Source: Nicotiana tabacum (Eukaryota; Streptophyta; Magnoliopsida; Solanales; Solanaceae). Taken from it: a DNA stretch of 64,000 nucleotides. Both the position numbers and the translations under genes were made by a program. A model generated the notes under the pieces. It saw only the letters and a list, made by a program, of their open reading frames with translations. It ran no database searches and was not told where the DNA came from. Shown piece by piece: positions 59,568 to 64,000 of the stretch. The first letter of the stretch is position 1; each line of letters begins with the position of its first letter. The DNA lies in contig NC_134097.1 of assembly GCF_000715075.1 (NCBI RefSeq), forward strand, positions 69,597,190 through 69,661,189. The letters run 5' to 3'.

Positions 59568-62534
59568 ATGGCGGTGAGTCTCCGTAATGGCAGGGATCTA
59601 GATGTAGAACAAGAGAGAGCTCGAGAAAATATACAGGCTGAGACATTTATTCCAGTGCCCTTTGAGATAGATGAGTCTATGATACTGACAGAGGTGGCAG
59701 TCCAGCCTGCTCAGGAAGAAACAAACATTCAGCAGGAGACCGAGAAAGTAGCTGAGCCAGTTGAAGAGCCCATAGTTGAAATAGTAGCTGATAAAGAGAA
59801 GTCCCAAGTGATTGGGAAGAAGAGACCTCCTGCACCCTTTCCACAGAGGTTGGCCAAGCATCAAAAGGAGGAGCAGTATAAAAAGTTCTTTGAAATGCTC
59901 AAACAAATCCAGGTAAATATTCCACTGATTGAAGCTTTAAAGGAGATGCCTGGGTACGCAAAAATGATGAAGGACTTGATGTCCCGGAAATTTGATTTTC
60001 AAGACTTGGCTACGGTTACACTTACTCAGACCTGTAGTGCAGTGGTGACGAGACCTATTGCTGAAAAGCTGTCTGATCCAGGTAGCTTTACAATTCCATG
60101 CACTATTGGGAATTTCGCCTTTGCTAAGGCGCTCTATGATTTATGGGCCAGCATTAATCTTATGCCCCTGGATATCTATAAGAGGTTGGGCATTGGGAGA
60201 GCTAGACCCACCTCCATGTTGTTGCAGCTGGCCGACATGACTGTGAAGCGTCCATTCGGTATCTTTGATGATGTGCTTATTCAGGTGGGGAAATTTGTGT
60301 TCCCTGCAAATTTTGTGATCTTGGATTGTAAAGTGGATGAAGATATTCCTATAATCTTAGGAAGACCATTCTTGGCCACGGGGAGAGCTCTTATTGACAG
60401 TGAGACTGGGGAGCTCAAAATGAGACTCAATGATGAGGAAATAACATTCAATGTGCAGAAGTCTATGAGGCGACCAAGCGAGTTCGCCAATTGCTCTCTT
60501 ATTGATGCCGTGGATGTAATTGTAGAGTCCGATGATGAGGTGTTGACAATTGAGGACCCACTTGCTGCATGTTTGATGAACTTAGATGAAGTGAATGGTA
60601 AGGATTTGGCGGAATGGGTGTTGGCATTGGAAGGTAGAGGGTTCTGGGAGAGAAATCTAGAGTTTGATCCCTTGCACTTAGAAAAGAGAGAAACTCCTCC
60701 AGCTAAGCCATCCATTGAAGAACCACCAAAGTTGGAGTTAAAGCCATTGCCAGCCCACCTCAGGTATGAATTTTTAGGACCTGACTCCACATTACCTGTT
60801 ATTATCTCATCTAGTTTGTTAGATGTGCAGGTTCAAAAACTTTTACAGGTACTAAAGGAGTGCAAAACTGCCATGGGGTGGACCATGGCAGACATCAGGG
60901 GGATAAGCCCCGCCTACATGCACAAGATTCTGCTGGAAGAGGGGCACAAACCTTCCAGGGAACATCAGAGGAGGCTGAACCCCAACATGAAGGAAGTGGT
61001 GAAGAAGGAGGTGATAAAGTGGTTGGATGGGGGAATTATTTTCCCAATCTCTGACAGCAGCTGGGTGAGCCTAGTGCAATGTGTTCCTAAAAAGGGTGGC
61101 ATGACGGTTGTGACAAATGACAATAATGCTTTGATCTCAACAAGAACCGTCACAGGCTGGAGAATTTGTATGGAGTATCGAAAGTTGAATCTAGCCACCC
61201 GGAAAGACCACTTCCCACTTCCCTTCATTGATCAGATGTTGGACAGATTGGTAGGGAGGTCATACTTCTGTTTTCTAGATGGGTACTTAGGGTACAATCA
61301 GATCTCCATTGCACCGGAAGACAGAGAGAAGACCTCCTTCACATGCCCGTATGGCATTTATGCCTTTAGACGGATGCCCTTTGTCCTATGCAACGCACCT
61401 GCCACATTCCAATGGTGCATGATGGCCATATTCACTGACATAGTTGAGGACATAATGGAGGTGTTCATGGATGACTTCTCAGTGGTGGGGAATTCATTTG
61501 ATGAGTGCTTGATAAATCTGACGCGTGTGCTGAAACGGTGCATCGAGACTAACTTGGTTCTGAACTGGGAGAAGTGCCATTTCATGGTACAAGAAGGCAT
61601 AGTCTTGGGGCACTGGGTGTCAAGCAAGGGAATAGAGGTGGATCGCGCGAAAGTTGATGTAATAGCAAAGCTGCCTCCACCAACTTCAGTCAAAGCCATC
61701 AGAAGCTTCCTTGGACATGCCGGTTTTTACCGGAGGTTCATAAAAGACTTCTCCAAAATTGCCAACCCCCTCTGTAAGTTGTTAGAAAAAGATCACCCGT
61801 TTTTGTTTTCTGATGATTGCAGGGTAGCATTTGAGGAGTTGAAAAAGAGACTGGTCACAACACCCATCATTGTTGCCCCCAACTTAGAGCAACCGTTCGA
61901 ACTAATGTGTGATGCCAGTGTCTATGCAGTGGGAGTAGTGCTAGGCCCGCGGAAAGACAAACTGATGCACCCAATCTACTATGCTAGTAGAACGCTGAGT
62001 GGAGCCCAGTTGAACTACACTGTGACTGAAAAGGAGATGTTGGCTGTAGTGTTCGCGTTTGACAAGTTCCGATCCTACCTGATAGGGTCCAAGGTAATTG
62101 TATATACTGACCATGCAGCTCTCAGGTACTTAATAGAAAAGAAAGAATCTAAGCCACGCCTGATTCATTGGGTGTTGCTATTGCAAGAGTTCGATCTTGA
62201 GATTCGTGACCGTAAGGGCACTGAGAATCAAGTCGCTGATCATCTATCACGACTTGAGGGAGATAAAAATGTAGTTGAGGTTGAGGAAATACTAGAAACT
62301 TTTCCAGACAAGCAGCTTCTCGCCACCACTCATCAGGAAGCGCCATGGTATGTAGACTTTGCTAATTACCTGACCAGTGGTATAGTTCCTTACGACCTTT
62401 CATCGGTCCAAAGGAAAAGATTTTTTTGTGAAAGTCGCCAGTATTACTGGGATGAACCTTATCTATTTAGAATATGCCTTGATAATATGATCCGGAGATG
62501 CGTCCCCGAGATAGAGCAATTTTCTGTTTTGTAG
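59568..62534 (+). CDS. Athila-like protease-reverse transcriptase-RNase H frame (988 codons)
   Basis: An open stretch of the Athila gag-pol frame; the first Met (59568) is not necessarily a start. Protease near residues 170-300, but the catalytic D-[LS]-G motif reads YDLWASIN, so Gly is Trp; the flap and IIGRPFL-like [13 protein letters not shown] are present. RT about residues 530-720 with [36 protein letters not shown] and catalytic [10 protein letters not shown] (about 632). RNase H follows, with [31 protein letters not shown] and [12 protein letters not shown], ending in [15 protein letters not shown] at 62532 separates it from the integrase, which continues in the same frame. Confidence 0.9.
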   Translation: MAVSLRNGRDLDVEQERARENIQAETFIPVPFEIDESMILTEVAVQPAQEETNIQQETEKVAEPVEEPIVEIVADKEKSQVIGKKRPPAPFPQRLAKHQKEEQYKKFFEMLKQIQVNIPLIEALKEMPGYAKMMKDLMSRKFDFQDLATVTLTQTCSAVVTRPIAEKLSDPGSFTIPCTIGNFAFAKALYDLWASINLMPLDIYKRLGIGRARPTSMLLQLADMTVKRPFGIFDDVLIQVGKFVFPANFVILDCKVDEDIPIILGRPFLATGRALIDSETGELKMRLNDEEITFNVQKSMRRPSEFANCSLIDAVDVIVESDDEVLTIEDPLAACLMNLDEVNGKDLAEWVLALEGRGFWERNLEFDPLHLEKRETPPAKPSIEEPPKLELKPLPAHLRYEFLGPDSTLPVIISSSLLDVQVQKLLQVLKECKTAMGWTMADIRGISPAYMHKILLEEGHKPSREHQRRLNPNMKEVVKKEVIKWLDGGIIFPISDSSWVSLVQCVPKKGGMTVVTNDNNALISTRTVTGWRICMEYRKLNLATRKDHFPLPFIDQMLDRLVGRSYFCFLDGYLGYNQISIAPEDREKTSFTCPYGIYAFRRMPFVLCNAPATFQWCMMAIFTDIVEDIMEVFMDDFSVVGNSFDECLINLTRVLKRCIETNLVLNWEKCHFMVQEGIVLGHWVSSKGIEVDRAKVDVIAKLPPPTSVKAIRSFLGHAGFYRRFIKDFSKIANPLCKLLEKDHPFLFSDDCRVAFEELKKRLVTTPIIVAPNLEQPFELMCDASVYAVGVVLGPRKDKLMHPIYYASRTLSGAQLNYTVTEKEMLAVVFAFDKFRSYLIGSKVIVYTDHAALRYLIEKKESKPRLIHWVLLLQEFDLEIRDRKGTENQVADHLSRLEGDKNVVEVEEILETFPDKQLLATTHQEAPWYVDFANYLTSGIVPYDLSSVQRKRFFCESRQYYWDEPYLFRICLDNMIRRCVPEIEQFSVL

Positions 62535-62591
62535 GCTTGTCACGCATCGGCGTATGGTGGACACTTTGGAGGGGTTAGGACAGCGGCAAAG

Positions 62592-63647
62592 GTGCTAGAG
62601 GCTGGATTCTTCTGGCCGACAGTGTTTAAAGATGTGCACCTATGGGTGAAGAGCTACAATGAATGTCAGCGGACCGGGAACATTTCCCGACGCCACGAGA
62701 TGCCCATGAACCCAATTCAAGAGGTGGAAGTGTTTGACGTCTGGGGGATTGACTTCATGGGCCTCTTCGTCAGCTCCTATGGCAATAAGTACATTATTGT
62801 TGCTGTAGACTATGTGTCCAAATGGGTGGAAGCTGCGGCGTTACCCACCAATGATGCAAAAGTGGTGGTGGGATTTCTAAAGAAGAACATATTCACCCGC
62901 TTTGGGACACCACGAGCAATTATCAGTGATGGAGGCACTCATTTCTGCAACAGGGCCTTTGAAAAGTTGCTTGCTAAGTACGATGTGCGCCACAAGGTGG
63001 CTACTCCTTACCACCCGCAAACTAGTGGACAGGTTGAAGTGTCCAACAGAGAAATCAAGAGTGTGTTAACCAAAACTGTGAACGCCACAAGAACTGATTG
63101 GGCGAGGAAGCTAGATGATGCACTCTGGGCTTACAGAACTGCCTTCAAAACTCCAATTGGTATGTCACCATACAAGTTGGTGTTTGGGAAGGCCTGCCAC
63201 CTGCCAGTGGAACTTGAACATAAAGCGTGGTGGTCAATGAAATATCTGAACTTAGACATAGAAGCTGCGGGCACGTCAAGAGTCACTGAATTGCATGAGC
63301 TCGAGGAGTTTAGATATCTTGCTTTTGAGAGCACAAAATTATACAAGGAGAGAATGAAGAGGCTGCACGACCAGAACATTGTTGAGAGAAATTTCAAACC
63401 CGGGGACATGGTATTGCTATACAACTCAAGACTACGTCTGTTCCCAGGTAAACTTAAGTCACGATGGTCTGGACCATTTCGAGTAGTTGAAGTTTTCCCT
63501 GCAGGAGCTGTTGAGATTGCCACAGAATATGACTCTCATACATTCAGATTCAATAGTCAAAGATTGAAACCATATGTGGGCATGAGCGAGAAAAAGGAAG
63601 TGTCTGAGTTGCACCTGACTGAACCACAGAGGTCGAGCGAGCCTTAA
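62592..63647 (+). CDS. Athila-like integrase frame
   Basis: The in-frame continuation of pol after the TAG at 62532. The zinc-finger His pair ([12 protein letters not shown]) lies just before, in 62535-62580; the Cys pair reads YNEC instead of C-x2-C, so the first Cys is lost. Integrase core with the DDE triad: [17 protein letters not shown], and E in [13 protein letters not shown], followed by [20 protein letters not shown] and the C-terminal domain [20 protein letters not shown] and [15 protein letters not shown]. It inserts element DNA into chromosomes. The stop at 63645 looks natural. Confidence 0.9.
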   Translation: MLEAGFFWPTVFKDVHLWVKSYNECQRTGNISRRHEMPMNPIQEVEVFDVWGIDFMGLFVSSYGNKYIIVAVDYVSKWVEAAALPTNDAKVVVGFLKKNIFTRFGTPRAIISDGGTHFCNRAFEKLLAKYDVRHKVATPYHPQTSGQVEVSNREIKSVLTKTVNATRTDWARKLDDALWAYRTAFKTPIGMSPYKLVFGKACHLPVELEHKAWWSMKYLNLDIEAAGTSRVTELHELEEFRYLAFESTKLYKERMKRLHDQNIVERNFKPGDMVLLYNSRLRLFPGKLKSRWSGPFRVVEVFPAGAVEIATEYDSHTFRFNSQRLKPYVGMSEKKEVSELHLTEPQRSSEP

Positions 63648-64000
63648 ATGCGCTCATCCTGCGTCGTGCCGCGATGTTAAATCAGGCGCTGCGTGGGAGG
63701 CAACCTACAAAATTGTTGTAAGTGTAACACATTATATGAAAAAAAAAATCAGACAACTGCCCAGACCGTGGTTCCACCGCGACCGCGGTCAGAGACCCCC
63801 TCTGAACTTCGTTCACCGCATTTCCACCGCGACCGCGGTAGAACCGCAGTGGGAACCCCTTTCTGAACTTCGTCTTTCAACCGTGACCGCGGCAGACCCC
63901 GTCGGGCCTAGGTATGCAGAAATTTTTTAATTCACCCCCCCTTTCTAATTCACCTAACCCTGCACCCACCCCAACACAATTATTCCCCCTCCCTATTCAG
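63648..64000 (+). other. Athila-like 3' untranslated region with GC-rich repeats
   Basis: After the integrase comes GTCGTGCCGCGATGTTAAAT and CAGGCGCTGCGTGGGAGGCA, a conserved-looking Athila 3' leader. Then three copies of a GC-rich motif, TTCCACCGCGACCGCGGT or variants (about 63771, 63821 and 63878), related to the LTR motif at 35732-35765. The 3' LTR is not reached before the window ends. Confidence 0.65.

Larger units (their letters stand above)
35555..64000 (+). mobile_element. Athila-like Ty3/gypsy element, continuing past the window
   Basis: The 5' LTR is followed by a tRNA-Asp-type primer site (36801-36818), gag (from 36915), then protease-RT-RNase H (59568-62534) and integrase (62592-63647) in Ty3/gypsy order. 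A 3' untranslated region leaves the window. The 3' LTR is not reached. Between 37368 and 58493 the element is interrupted by a 21.1-kb Ogre-type element with duplication GTTAT. All coding pieces are in one frame across the insertion (insert plus duplication is 21129 bp, divisible by 3). Confidence 0.88.

Noticed and set aside
62532..62534. TAG between RNase H and integrase as a programmed readthrough stop
   Set aside because: Five other stops interrupt the same frame, and Athila elements normally have an uninterrupted pol, so simple decay is more likely.

Overview
The window looks like repeat-rich nuclear DNA of a dicot plant. Solanaceae is my best guess from the retroelement types and the style of the receptor kinase; this is inference, not proof. 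No bacterial or organellar genes, no rRNA or tRNA genes and no CRISPR arrays were seen. Only one host gene appears intact: an eight-exon G-type lectin S-receptor-like kinase (26272-30316, + strand, 1008 residues after splicing). One decayed R2R3-MYB gene lies 3.9 kb downstream on the minus strand (about 34250-35420). Nearly everything else is nested mobile DNA. Left third (1-25992): the 3' end of an Athila-type LTR (1-269) is followed by a 1.2-kb Mutator-like element with inverted repeats (646-1871). Then comes an old minus-strand Ty1/copia element, called A here (1945-25987). A has been split by at least five later insertions: a Helitron tail (H1, ends at 11266); a copia element B1 (4422-9416) next to or inside H1; a sister copy B2 (12503-17499), which cut A's zinc-knuckle codons and left a perfect GTCGC duplication; an L1-type LINE carrying ORF1 but no reverse transcriptase (18640-22904); and a second Helitron H2 (23047-25974) inside A's 5' LTR. 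A ends about 285 bp upstream of the kinase start codon. Middle (30317-35550): the kinase 3' flank, a tandem TRIM element with three short LTRs, a decayed LINE endonuclease fragment, the N-terminal part of a MuDR-type transposase gene, AT microsatellites and the MYB pseudogene. Right half (about 35555-64000): a plus-strand Athila-like Ty3/gypsy element that runs off the window. Its gag-pol is one reading frame broken by six stop codons and by a 21.1-kb Ogre/Tat-type element (37369-58492) flanked by the duplication GTTAT. The Ogre element has two near-identical 4.6-kb LTRs, a tRNA-Arg-type primer site, ORF1 and gag, but no protease, RT or integrase. In their place is a long 3' region holding a 3.2-kb minisatellite. 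No multi-gene cellular system was found. The most unusual signals are a repeated hairpin motif in the Ogre internal region whose stem sequence changes while pairing is kept, a self-complementary GC-rich cassette shared by the Athila LTR and 3' region, the Ogre minisatellite with its layered periodicity, and a strong bias of in-frame stops toward changes explainable by C-to-T.
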